Below, piece by piece: positions 25,414 to 34,700 of a stretch of 64,000 bases of DNA; the stretch's first letter is position 1; each line of letters opens with the position of its first letter. Source of the DNA: Alphaproteobacteria bacterium (lineage in GTDB: Bacteria > Pseudomonadota > Alphaproteobacteria > CAAGCB01 > CAG-977); the NCBI GenBank assembly GCA_024413465.1, contig JAKSVU010000005.1, positions 1 through 64,000 on the forward strand. The letters run 5' to 3'. The translations under genes and the position numbers were made by a program. The notes beneath the pieces were generated by a model, which ran no database searches, had not been told where the DNA came from, and saw nothing but the letters and a program-made list of their open reading frames with translations.

Positions 25414-26952
25414 ATGTCAAACAAAACAAAACGTCCTGTCTTGTTGTGTATCTTAGACGGATGGGGAAATCGCGAAAACAAAGAAAACAATGCTATTGAA
25501 ATGGGAAATACCCCAAATTGGCACAATCTTGTTAAAACTTGCCCAAATACTTTAATTGCTACGTCTGGATTAGACGTTGGTTTGCCTGATGGACAAATGG
25601 GCAATTCCGAAGTTGGCCATACAAACATTGGTGCTGGTCGTGTCGTTATGCAAGACTTGCCTAAAATTGATGCAGCTTGCGCAGACGGCTCCTTAAAAAA
25701 TCGTCCAGCTGTCGTTGATTTAATCGCAAACTTGAAAAAAACAAAAGGAACCTGCCATTTAATGGGATTAACTAGCCCAGGTGGCGTTCATTCACACATC
25801 AACCACATCAAAGCATTGGCTAAAATTTTAAGTGATGAAAACATCCCTGTAAAAGTCCATTGCTTCCTTGATGGCCGTGACGTTCCACCTGATTCAGCTT
25901 TAGGATACGTTTCTGATTTTGATAAATATTTATCAACGTTAAATAACGTTAAAATAGCAACTGTTTCCGGCAGATACTACGCAATGGATCGTGATAATCG
26001 TTGGGAACGTGTCACACTCGCCTTTGACGCTTTGATGAATGGTAAAGGCAAAACAGCTTCTTCTGCAGTTCAAGCTATTGACGCTTCCTACAATGAAAAA
26101 GTTTATGATGAATTCGTATTACCAACCGTTATTGGTTCTTATAGTGGTATGGCAGACGGCGATGCTGTTTTATTTGCAAATTTCCGCTCTGACCGTGCTC
26201 GTGAAATTATGTATGCTTTAGCAGACACACAATTCGATAAATTTGAACGCAATAAAACGGTAAAATTTGCAGCTGTTGTCGGTATGACACAATATTCTGC
26301 TGATCATGATCGTTTTGTTAAAGCAATTTACCCACCAGAACAACTTGTTAATATTTTTGGTGAAGTTGTTTCAAAAGCTGGTTTAAAACAATTGCGTATT
26401 GCTGAAACAGAAAAATATGCTCATGTTACCTTCTTCTTTAATGGTGGTGAAGAACGCTTATTTGATGGCGAAGATCGTATTTTGATTCCTTCCCCAAAAG
26501 TAGCAACTTACGATTTGAAACCAGAAATGAGTGCTTTCGAAGTTTGTGATTCTTTGGTTGACGCAATTAAATCTGAAAAATTTGACGTTATCATATGCAA
26601 CTTTGCAAATGGTGATATGGTCGGACATACAGGTGTTCTTGAAGCAGCCATCGCAGCAACTCAAGCTGTTGACAAATGTTTAGGTCGTTTGACTGAAACA
26701 ATTTCAAGTGTTGGCGGTGTTATGTTGGTAACAGCAGATCACGGCAACTGCGAATTGATGAAAGATGAAAAAACAGGCGCTCCTTACACCGCACATACAA
26801 CCTTCAAAGTCCCAGCTGTTTTATACAATGGTGATGCAGGTGTAAAATTGCGTGAAGGTGGCAGATTAGCAGACCTCGCTCCAACTTTATTGGAATTGAT
26901 GGGCATTGCTCAACCTGCTGAAATGACCGGAAAATCACTTTTAGTCAAATAG
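25414..26952 (+). CDS. gpmI: 2,3-bisphosphoglycerate-independent phosphoglycerate mutase
   Basis: Interconverts 3- and 2-phosphoglycerate in glycolysis (EC 5.4.2.12). The 512 residues are full length. VLLCILDGWG (9-18) carries the first metal Asp, MGNSEVGHTNIGAGR the Ser65 phospho-acceptor, FLDGRDVPP and GRYYAMDRD the substrate site, and VTADHGNCE the late metal ligands. AAGGAGA precedes the ATG. It heads the gpmI-envC-ctpA-deacetylase-rppH run, a common alphaproteobacterial gene order. Confidence 0.97.
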   Translation: MSNKTKRPVLLCILDGWGNRENKENNAIEMGNTPNWHNLVKTCPNTLIATSGLDVGLPDGQMGNSEVGHTNIGAGRVVMQDLPKIDAACADGSLKNRPAVVDLIANLKKTKGTCHLMGLTSPGGVHSHINHIKALAKILSDENIPVKVHCFLDGRDVPPDSALGYVSDFDKYLSTLNNVKIATVSGRYYAMDRDNRWERVTLAFDALMNGKGKTASSAVQAIDASYNEKVYDEFVLPTVIGSYSGMADGDAVLFANFRSDRAREIMYALADTQFDKFERNKTVKFAAVVGMTQYSADHDRFVKAIYPPEQLVNIFGEVVSKAGLKQLRIAETEKYAHVTFFFNGGEERLFDGEDRILIPSPKVATYDLKPEMSAFEVCDSLVDAIKSEKFDVIICNFANGDMVGHTGVLEAAIAATQAVDKCLGRLTETISSVGGVMLVTADHGNCELMKDEKTGAPYTAHTTFKVPAVLYNGDAGVKLREGGRLADLAPTLLELMGIAQPAEMTGKSLLVK

Positions 26953-26953
26953 T

Positions 26954-28135
26954 ATGATTTTAATAAAAAAAGCCCCTCTTTTTTTAAAAACCGCTTGCGT
27001 GGTTTTAGGGGGGCTTTTTTTGTGTTCTCAAAGTTTAGCTTCTACAGACAAAGCTTCTGCAAAAGCAGAACTTTCTCAAATTAATTCACAAATTCAACAA
27101 GCAAAAACGAAACAACAGGAAATCAGCAAACAAGTTAAGCAAACTGAAAATGAAATTTTAAGTGTGCGTAAAAAAATGGTTTCTGCTGCAAGTTCTATTC
27201 AAGAACAAGAAGATTCTTTAAACAAACTCGAAAATAAATTGCATGAATTTGAAGAACGCCAAAAATTGATGAAACGCTATCTTGAAAAAAGAAAAAGTCA
27301 ACGCGTTTACGTTCTAGCTGCCCTTCAAAATTTAGCTTGGAAGCCAACGGAAGCTCTTTTAATGCAACCTTTGCCTCCAACGGATACTTTACGCAGTGCC
27401 CTTCTTTTACGGGAAACTGTGCCTCGTATTGAATATTCAGCAAAGGGATTGCGTAAAGACTTACTCAAGGTAGCGAGTTTGACTTCTGCCATTCGTGCTC
27501 AGTACAAACAAATTAAGCAAATGACAAAACGATTAGAATCAAAACATAAAGATATGAACGTTTTGATCAAGAAAAAAACGGATTTGCAAAAAAAGCTTAC
27601 AACCGAAGAAAATCATCAAAAAGAACGTGCTGAATTGTTGGCAAAACAAGCAAATGACTTGCGAGATTTGTTGGCAAAATTGGAAGAAGAAAGCAAAATC
27701 AGAAAACTTAAGCTAAAACAATCAGCTGAGACAACCGGCAAGTTTATGGCTGCAAAAGGAAAAATTCCATTCCCAGCTAAAGGAAAAATTATCAAGAAAT
27801 ATGGTGATTTAACCGAAGCCGGCAGTCCTTCAAAAGGAATTGTTATCCAAACGCGTCCAGGAGCTCAAGTTATTTCTCCATTTGACGGAACAGTTTTATT
27901 TGCAGGGCCATTCCGTGGTTATGGTGAACTTGTAATTATTGAACATGACGACGGCTATCACACTTTGTTAGCAGGATTAGGCAGACTTGATACTTCTGTC
28001 GGTCAAAACTTATTAGTTGGCGAACCAATAGGAATAATGCTAGCAGAATCTCAACAAACGTTGTATATTGAATTACGAAAAGACGGACAACCTGTCAATC
28101 CATCAGGTTTTATGAAAGATGAAAGCAAAGGATAA
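26954..28135 (+). CDS. EnvC-like murein hydrolase activator (LytM/M23 domain)
   Basis: A 393-residue periplasmic protein. A signal peptide (1-29) ends near SQSLAS. Two coiled-coil stretches follow (about 35-110 and 170-260, rich in Gln, Lys and Glu), and a C-terminal degenerate M23 domain (270-385) contains GIVIQTRPGAQVISPFDGTV and LVIIEHDDGYHTLLAGLG. EnvC proteins activate amidases for septal peptidoglycan splitting, and this copy lacks the full HxxxD/HxH set of an active peptidase as far as I can see. The ATG lies one base after the gpmI stop and has no clear ribosome binding site. A terminator-like hairpin is written into its signal-peptide codons. Confidence 0.88.
   Translation: MILIKKAPLFLKTACVVLGGLFLCSQSLASTDKASAKAELSQINSQIQQAKTKQQEISKQVKQTENEILSVRKKMVSAASSIQEQEDSLNKLENKLHEFEERQKLMKRYLEKRKSQRVYVLAALQNLAWKPTEALLMQPLPPTDTLRSALLLRETVPRIEYSAKGLRKDLLKVASLTSAIRAQYKQIKQMTKRLESKHKDMNVLIKKKTDLQKKLTTEENHQKERAELLAKQANDLRDLLAKLEEESKIRKLKLKQSAETTGKFMAAKGKIPFPAKGKIIKKYGDLTEAGSPSKGIVIQTRPGAQVISPFDGTVLFAGPFRGYGELVIIEHDDGYHTLLAGLGRLDTSVGQNLLVGEPIGIMLAESQQTLYIELRKDGQPVNPSGFMKDESKG
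26965..27021 (+). terminator. terminator-like hairpin inside the envC-like signal sequence
   Basis: A 12-bp perfect outer stem (26965-26976, seven A then GCCCC; 27010-27021, GGGGC then seven T) encloses an inner stem AAAACC (26987-26992) and GGTTTT (27001-27006) with an eight-base loop. It begins 12 bases past the gpmI stop, where a terminator would be expected, but the same bases encode residues 5-23 of the next protein. It should partly stop gpmI transcripts and so lower envC-like and downstream expression. Confidence 0.65.
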
Positions 28136-28139
28136 AAGT

Positions 28140-29495
28140 ATGAAAAAGGTAATCTTATTTTTAATGATGTTTATGCTTGCAACACCAGCTTTTGCAAGCA
28201 AAAAGAAAACAGATGACAAAGATGTTGACGTTTACAAATATCTTGCTATTTTCAGCGAAACATTGAAAAAAATAAAAACGGATTATGTTGAAGAAGTTTC
28301 TGAAAAGAAATTGATTGAAAGTGCAATCAACGGTATGCTGACTGCTTTAGATCCACACTCTTCATACTTAAACGAAGATGACTTCAAAGAAATGCAAGAA
28401 CAGACCAAAGGTGAATTTGGTGGTCTCGGTATTGAAGTCACAATGGATGCAGGGTTCGTAAAAGTTGTTTCCCCTATTGATGACACACCTGCTTTCAAAG
28501 CTGGTATCCAAGCTGGGGACTATATCACGCATATTGAAGGTAAAAACGTTTTTGGGATGACCTTAAACCAAGCTGTTGAAAAAATGCGTGGTCCTTTGAA
28601 AACAAAAGTTAAATTAACAATTCACCGTCAAAATACAGAACCTTTTGAAGTTACCATTACACGCGATAACATCAAAATTAAATCCGTCAAAACAGAAGAT
28701 AAGGGAAACGTTGGATATTTGCGTATTTCTTCATTTTCTGAAACGACCACAGATGATTTGAAAAAAACGATAGATCAAATTAAAAAAGATCACTCTGATT
28801 TAGTTGGGTACGTTTTAGATTTGCGTAATAACCCAGGTGGCTTACTTGACCAAGCTGTTCGCGTTTCAGATTTATTCTTGACACAAGGGGAAATCGTTTC
28901 TACGCGTCCTCGTAACAAAGATGAAATTCAAAAATTTTCTGCAGAAGATACAGAAAAAGGTGACTATATTGACGGATTACCTCTCGTTGTTTTAATTAAC
29001 GAAGGTTCAGCTTCTGCAAGTGAAATCGTTTCCGGGGCATTACAAGACAATAAACGTGCCGTTATCGTTGGAATGAAGTCTTTCGGAAAAGGCTCTGTTC
29101 AAACAGTTGTTCCTGTTTCTGACGTTGGAGCTATTCGTTTGACAACTGCTAGATATTACACGCCATCCGGTCGTTCTATTCAAGCAAAAGGGATTGAACC
29201 TGACATTAAAATTCCTTTGGCAAAAGTCGAATATATTCAATCTCACATGGGTGATTTCGAAGAAGCTGCTTACGAAAACGCTTTAGACAAGCAGGATGAA
29301 GATAAAAAAGACAAGAAAAAAGAAGTCAAAGACGAAAAGAAGAAAAAGACTTTAAAGACGAACAAATCCAATAAGGATAAAGAAAAGGAACCAGATCCTT
29401 TTGATAAAAAGGATGATAAGAAAGAAGATTATCAATTAGAACGGGCAATGGATATCGTTCGTGCATTGAATATTCTTCATCAAGCAGGAAAATAA
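28140..29495 (+). CDS. ctpA: carboxy-terminal processing protease (S41)
   Basis: A 451-residue S41 peptidase. A signal peptide (MKKVILFLMMFMLATPAFAS) is followed by an N-terminal helical part, a PDZ domain (about 75-165, GGLGIEVTMDAGFVKVVSPI) and the catalytic domain with NEGSASASEIVSGAL (Ser) and GMKSFGKGSVQT (Lys). The C-terminal 90 residues are a highly charged Lys/Asp/Glu linker followed by DYQLERAMDIVRAL. It cleaves periplasmic proteins at their C-termini and in this gene order may control peptidoglycan hydrolases such as the EnvC-activated ones. The start at 28140 has AAAGGA eight bases upstream; an upstream in-frame ATG lies inside envC. Confidence 0.93.
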   Translation: MKKVILFLMMFMLATPAFASKKKTDDKDVDVYKYLAIFSETLKKIKTDYVEEVSEKKLIESAINGMLTALDPHSSYLNEDDFKEMQEQTKGEFGGLGIEVTMDAGFVKVVSPIDDTPAFKAGIQAGDYITHIEGKNVFGMTLNQAVEKMRGPLKTKVKLTIHRQNTEPFEVTITRDNIKIKSVKTEDKGNVGYLRISSFSETTTDDLKKTIDQIKKDHSDLVGYVLDLRNNPGGLLDQAVRVSDLFLTQGEIVSTRPRNKDEIQKFSAEDTEKGDYIDGLPLVVLINEGSASASEIVSGALQDNKRAVIVGMKSFGKGSVQTVVPVSDVGAIRLTTARYYTPSGRSIQAKGIEPDIKIPLAKVEYIQSHMGDFEEAAYENALDKQDEDKKDKKKEVKDEKKKKTLKTNKSNKDKEKEPDPFDKKDDKKEDYQLERAMDIVRALNILHQAGK

Positions 29496-29498
29496 CTT

Positions 29499-31289
29499 AT
29501 GGAACAAACAGATCATCCTTTTAAGCAAAAAAAGAAAGTATCAGCCAAAAAGTTGTATAACATCTTAGTGTTATTAACTCTTTTGGCTCTTGGATACGCT
29601 GGAACAGGGATTTACTATTCCTTTTTTAATACAGCTCCATCTTCTTTTTATTTTTCAATCAAGGATAAATCCCTCAAAGAAAACGTGTTAACTCCTCCTC
29701 CAATGGAAGAAACACCTGCTCAAAAAGAAATTGCTGACATTTCTGCTCAAATAGAACAACAGCAACAAAATATCGACAATTTGAAAAAGCAAATTGATGA
29801 AATAGATGTCGACGGAACGGAAAAATCTGATATTGAAAAATTAAACGATGAAAAAGTCGCCGAAGAAAATAAAAAAATTGAAGAAATAGAAAAACTCAAT
29901 TCTGAACGTGAACAGGCAGTTCAAGAAAAAATCGGCGAGAATATCCCTAAAGTTGAAGAAAAAACACCTGATGCAGAACAATCTAAAACGACACCTCAAC
30001 AAGCTTCTGAAAAAAGTGAATCTACAAAGGAAAATACAGAAGCAGTAAATTCAACGGAACAATCGCAAATCGAAAATGAAAAAAAAGAAACAAAAAAAGT
30101 AGCGACTGTTGGGGGAATTATTTCTGCTGAAGAAGCCAGTGCTGCTTTAACCGAAAAAATCAAAGAATTTGAAGAAAAGGGAACGACAGAAATTGAAATG
30201 CCCAAAGATAAGCTTGTAAAAAAAGCTGTTCATAAGATGGGTGAAATGCCTAGCTTCAAATCAAATATGTCTAATTTAGCTGACATAAACAATAAGAATG
30301 AGAAAACAAAAGAAGAAAAACAAGCAGAAGAAGATAAACGCCGCTTAATTTTCCGTTCTCATGAAGAATTACCATTACCTGATGTTTTAAAAAGTGATAT
30401 TAAAGCCTCTTTACCAGACTTCTCTTCGATTTTAAAAGGAACAGCTGATGGCAGAGAACCACTTCATTTATTGACGCCTATTGAAAACTTACAAGAAGAT
30501 CATCACTATGGCAAAGTTCCAAGAATAGATACAACAGGGGAAGGAATGACTGCTTTTAAAGCATACAGCGCTCCGGTCAAAAAAGATCCTAAAACAAATG
30601 AAATTTATAATTTACCTTTTTTATCTGTGATGATTTCCAATTTAGGACTAAAGGAAAATTTAACAAAATCAGCAATTGACGTTTTTCCTCCAGAAATATC
30701 ACTTTCCTTTAACGTTTATTCCAGAAAATTAGAAGATTATTTTAAAGCTGCTCGTACAGCAGGCCATGAAACATTATTAGACATACCTGTTCAAATTAAC
30801 GTTTTTCCACAAAGTGACCCAGGTCCTTTTGGACTTGTTGCTGGATTACCTGAACAAGAAAACAGAAAGCGTTTTTACAAAGTTCTTGGCTTAAATTTAG
30901 CATATATCGGGTTGGCTGTTCCTGCTGATCAAACTTTTTCATTTTTAGAAACGGAAATAGCTCGTGATTTTGTAGATGAAACTGTTCGCAGAGGCCTTAT
31001 TCTCGTTTCAGGAACGGATAATGCAAATGAAAATGCTTCCGAAAAAACAATTTCACCTGATATTTATATCAGAAATAATTTTTATCGTTCTGCCCTTCGC
31101 AATTACTTTGCTAAAGTCAAAAAGAAAATCACAAAAGATGGAAAAGCATTTTTGCGTGTTGATGCCTGTCCTGTTTGTTTAGTTGAGTTAATGACTTTCT
31201 TAAAACAAGCTGAACCAACGGATGCAAACCCTATCCCAGAATTTGTTTTACAACCGGTTTCCTACTATGTCGAACAAACCAGAAAATGA
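29499..31289 (+). CDS. divergent polysaccharide deacetylase family protein
   Basis: A 596-residue envelope protein. One N-terminal membrane segment lies at about 20-40 (LYNILVLLTLLALGYAGTGIYY). A long charged, coiled-coil-rich Glu/Lys region spans about 65-310. The C-terminal divergent polysaccharide deacetylase domain (PF04748) spans about 365-590, with LPFLSVMISNLGL, PPEISLSFNVYS and HETLLDIPVQ, where the family usually has HExL. Family genes sit between ctpA and rppH in many alphaproteobacteria. The Glu-rich linker is longer than usual. It probably spans or contacts peptidoglycan; the enzymatic function is not established for the family. Confidence 0.88.
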   Translation: MEQTDHPFKQKKKVSAKKLYNILVLLTLLALGYAGTGIYYSFFNTAPSSFYFSIKDKSLKENVLTPPPMEETPAQKEIADISAQIEQQQQNIDNLKKQIDEIDVDGTEKSDIEKLNDEKVAEENKKIEEIEKLNSEREQAVQEKIGENIPKVEEKTPDAEQSKTTPQQASEKSESTKENTEAVNSTEQSQIENEKKETKKVATVGGIISAEEASAALTEKIKEFEEKGTTEIEMPKDKLVKKAVHKMGEMPSFKSNMSNLADINNKNEKTKEEKQAEEDKRRLIFRSHEELPLPDVLKSDIKASLPDFSSILKGTADGREPLHLLTPIENLQEDHHYGKVPRIDTTGEGMTAFKAYSAPVKKDPKTNEIYNLPFLSVMISNLGLKENLTKSAIDVFPPEISLSFNVYSRKLEDYFKAARTAGHETLLDIPVQINVFPQSDPGPFGLVAGLPEQENRKRFYKVLGLNLAYIGLAVPADQTFSFLETEIARDFVDETVRRGLILVSGTDNANENASEKTISPDIYIRNNFYRSALRNYFAKVKKKITKDGKAFLRVDACPVCLVELMTFLKQAEPTDANPIPEFVLQPVSYYVEQTRK

Positions 31290-31755
31290 TCCTTTATATA
31301 GAAAAAACGTTGGCATCATTGTTTTAAACAAGGATGGAAAGGTTTTTATGGCCAAACGAATTGATTTTAAAAATGAAATTTCTGCTCCATGGCAATTTCC
31401 TCAAGGTGGAATGGATGAAGGAGAAAGCGTTGAACAAACGGGATTACGTGAATTACGTGAAGAAACGGGTATTACGTCCGTTCGCTTGTTAAAAATCAGT
31501 CAAGAATGGCATGCTTACAATTACCCACCAAACGTTCATTACCTTACTCCAGACAAACGCAAATTTAAAGGACAAGTTCAAAAATGGATTTTAGTGGAAT
31601 TTACAGGCAGTGAATCAGAAATCAATTTGAACAAAGAACCTGTGGAATTTTGTGAATGGGAATGGAAAAATCCATCTGAAGCCCCCAAGTTAATTGTCCC
31701 TTTCAAACGCCCAATTTACGAAAAAATTATCGCAGAATTTTTTCCAGAAAATTAG
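31267..31755 (+). CDS. rppH: RNA pyrophosphohydrolase (Nudix)
   Basis: Removes pyrophosphate from 5'-triphosphate mRNA and so triggers decay. The 162 residues include the canonical Nudix box GGMDEGESVEQTGLRELREE followed by TGI, and the N-terminal YRKNVGIIVLN and QFPQGGMDEG expected of RppH. The start at 31267 (MSNKPEND) overlaps the deacetylase gene by 23 bases. An upstream in-frame ATG at 31222 lies deeper in that gene and gives a tail not typical of the family. It ends 16 bases before the autotransporter stop (convergent). Confidence 0.93.
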   Translation: MSNKPENDPLYRKNVGIIVLNKDGKVFMAKRIDFKNEISAPWQFPQGGMDEGESVEQTGLRELREETGITSVRLLKISQEWHAYNYPPNVHYLTPDKRKFKGQVQKWILVEFTGSESEINLNKEPVEFCEWEWKNPSEAPKLIVPFKRPIYEKIIAEFFPEN

Positions 31756-31771
31756 TTTGTATTACTCACAT

Positions 31772-34700
31772 TTAAAAATGATAAATAGCATTAATCATAC
31801 CTGTGTGATTGGTGTAATCGTTTTTAAATTTGCCGATATAATCCAAAGACACTTCTGTATTTCCTTTATGGATCAGTGAAACACCTGCCCCCATTTCTAC
31901 ACCGAAACGATCCATTTGAACAGATTGAGTTTGATATTCAGCCCCATTTCTTAATGTCACTATGCTTGTTCCATGATCACGTTTAAAATCATAAGTTGCA
32001 TAGATATCTGCCTTTGGTTTAACACTTAGATTCTTATTTAAACGAACTTCTTTTTCAACTTTTATACCAGCCAAAGCTGTTCCTTTTTTTGTCGTTTTTT
32101 GATGAACGATTTGATTTGCTGTATCCACGTATTCATACTGAACAGATGAATTAAACCGAGCTCCAATTTCCGGTGTAAACATCCCCATTGGCATTCCAGC
32201 AACCAAGTATGCTCCCATTGACATCACTCTATATTTAGAATTAACGGAAATACCTTCAACAGACTTTGCTTCATTATACTTTCCACGACTTACACCAAAC
32301 ATGCCTGATAAATAAAATGCATCAAAATTATATCGTCCATACATGAAACCTGTATGCGTTTCTGCACTCGTTTTCCCCTGTTTAGCAGAAATATCTGTAT
32401 CCGTATCCAATTCCCATTTTAAAATCATCAGAAGCGTCTATATCAACACCTGTAGCAAATCCCGTATTATCAGCTTTAAATCCGTTTGAATGAGACATTT
32501 TAGCATGATTCAAAAGCCCTTTTGCCCATACGTTTCCTTTTAAATTTTCAAATCCGGCACTTTTCCCCATAATTCCGGCTTGCGTCATACTAATATTGGC
32601 AATATCATTCATCGTTTCAGTTTGTGAAAGAACTGCAACGCTATTTTGAGGAGCAAGTTTATTCAAAGCTCGAATATAGGATGATCCCCCTTTACTAGAT
32701 AAAATTGCCAACTTTGTCGCAATTTTACCTTCTGTCGTTATCTGATTCATTTGTATTCCATCCCAAGCTTCAGCAGTCTTCGCTTGTCGAGATGAACCTC
32801 CACTCATTTTCACCATTTCCGTTGCAGTTTTGACGTTTGTAATATTCAAAATACCATCATGACTGATTGTATAAGAAACACGCCCTGAACTTCCTTGACG
32901 AGCAACAGAAGCCACGTTGATATTATTATCAGCTAAAAATAAAATATGGGGCTGATCTACCAAAGAAAGTTTATTAACGGCAATATCTAAATGTGTCTTC
33001 TCTTTAATTTCAATATTTCTAGTTGCATAGAATTTTCCTGTATTATCAGGTCTGTCAAACAAGACTATGATGTCCCCATTTATTTCAAAGTTATCAGCTG
33101 TAACAGTTTCTGTTCCTAAAACAAAATGATTTGGTATTTTTGTGATTTCTAAATCACCTGGATCGATAACGGATGAAACAATACGTAGTATATTTCCGTT
33201 AATACTTGCAACGTATTGATAATCTGCTGATAAATATTTATTTTTATCTAACGAAAATTCAACCCCAGCATTATCTCCATAAATAAACTGAAAATCTTGA
33301 GTTTTAACTTCATTCCATAAATTTAATAAAGATAAATTAAGCGTGGCATTCGTTCCATTTTGACTGCCATCAGAAATCGTAATTTTGTCAATTAAATTTC
33401 CTGTTAAATCAACGTCTAATTTCAGCGTTCCTGTCCCTATGAACGAACCAATCGTCAAATTGTCTCCCGCTACTCCATTTGCCATATTGAGTGTCTTATT
33501 ATTCATATCCAAAACGCCATCGATTTTAACTTCATTGGTAACATTTACGTTTGCAGATTGCAAAATTGTCTTTCCCAAAGTACCTAAAATATTTTTTGTT
33601 AAATCACCATTTAATTTTAAAATTCCATTATTTGTAATTGTTCCAGTTAATTTAGATAAATCAGTTTCTACTGTTCCCCCAATAATCACTTTTCCATTAA
33701 GAGATTGTGATAATATTCCATCAGACAAATAAATTGTTCCGTTATTATCAACTGTACCAAGCAAATTTTCAGGTTTTATTTGAACAGTATAACCACTGCC
33801 AACACTTAAATTATTATAGATTTTGTTGTTGATTGTAAAATTACCATTCAGATTCAGCGTTCCAGTTCCCAAGTAATCTATATCAATTGTTCCTGAATAT
33901 CCTAAATTAACTACTCCTGAATTTGTAATACCCCCCCCCGTAGATAAAATTCCTGTTGTAAAAGAAACAACTCCAGATATATTCAACGTTCCGTTATTAA
34001 CAATATCATTATTATTTCCTGTAAAATTTACGTCTGAAATGTTTAACGTTCCACTGTTGATTAAAGCTGTATAAAAATTAGATATAGTTCCTTTACTTGT
34101 TGGATCTCCATAAAGAGTTAATTCCATTCCAGAAGCAACCGTAATCCCATCATTATTTTGACTATCTCCATTGATTGCATACCCGTTTAAAGCAATCGTA
34201 TATGGATTTTTAGCTGAACTTTCACTTCCCGTCGTAATAGCACTCGTTTGATTAATATCGCCAGCTAATTCAAATTCTCCAGAAACTTCCAACCCCTTTT
34301 CTGTTCCCGTAATATAATCAGCCAAAGTTAAAACGTTATATTTTTGAGTAACCTTTAATTTTCCAGCAGTCGTTCCATTTTCAAAAGTATATAAATAATC
34401 ACCAAACTGATTTTTTATCGGATTTGTTAAAACGAGAGAACCAGCATTTGTTAAAACTGTCAAATAATCATCTTGAGGTAAAAAGTTTTCACTTGCATAT
34501 CCATTACTAATATGAATACCCGTCAAATTTAAAGTAGCACTATCAAACTCCGCTGCATTAATTTTATCTGTCTCTTTTGTATTCAAATCAGCATCAATTT
34601 TAAGATTTCCCGTTCCTGTCATTACACCAACAGTTAGCGTATTAAACACAGCAGGATCATTTTCCATATCAATCGTTTTTTCATTGATATTTAACGTCCC

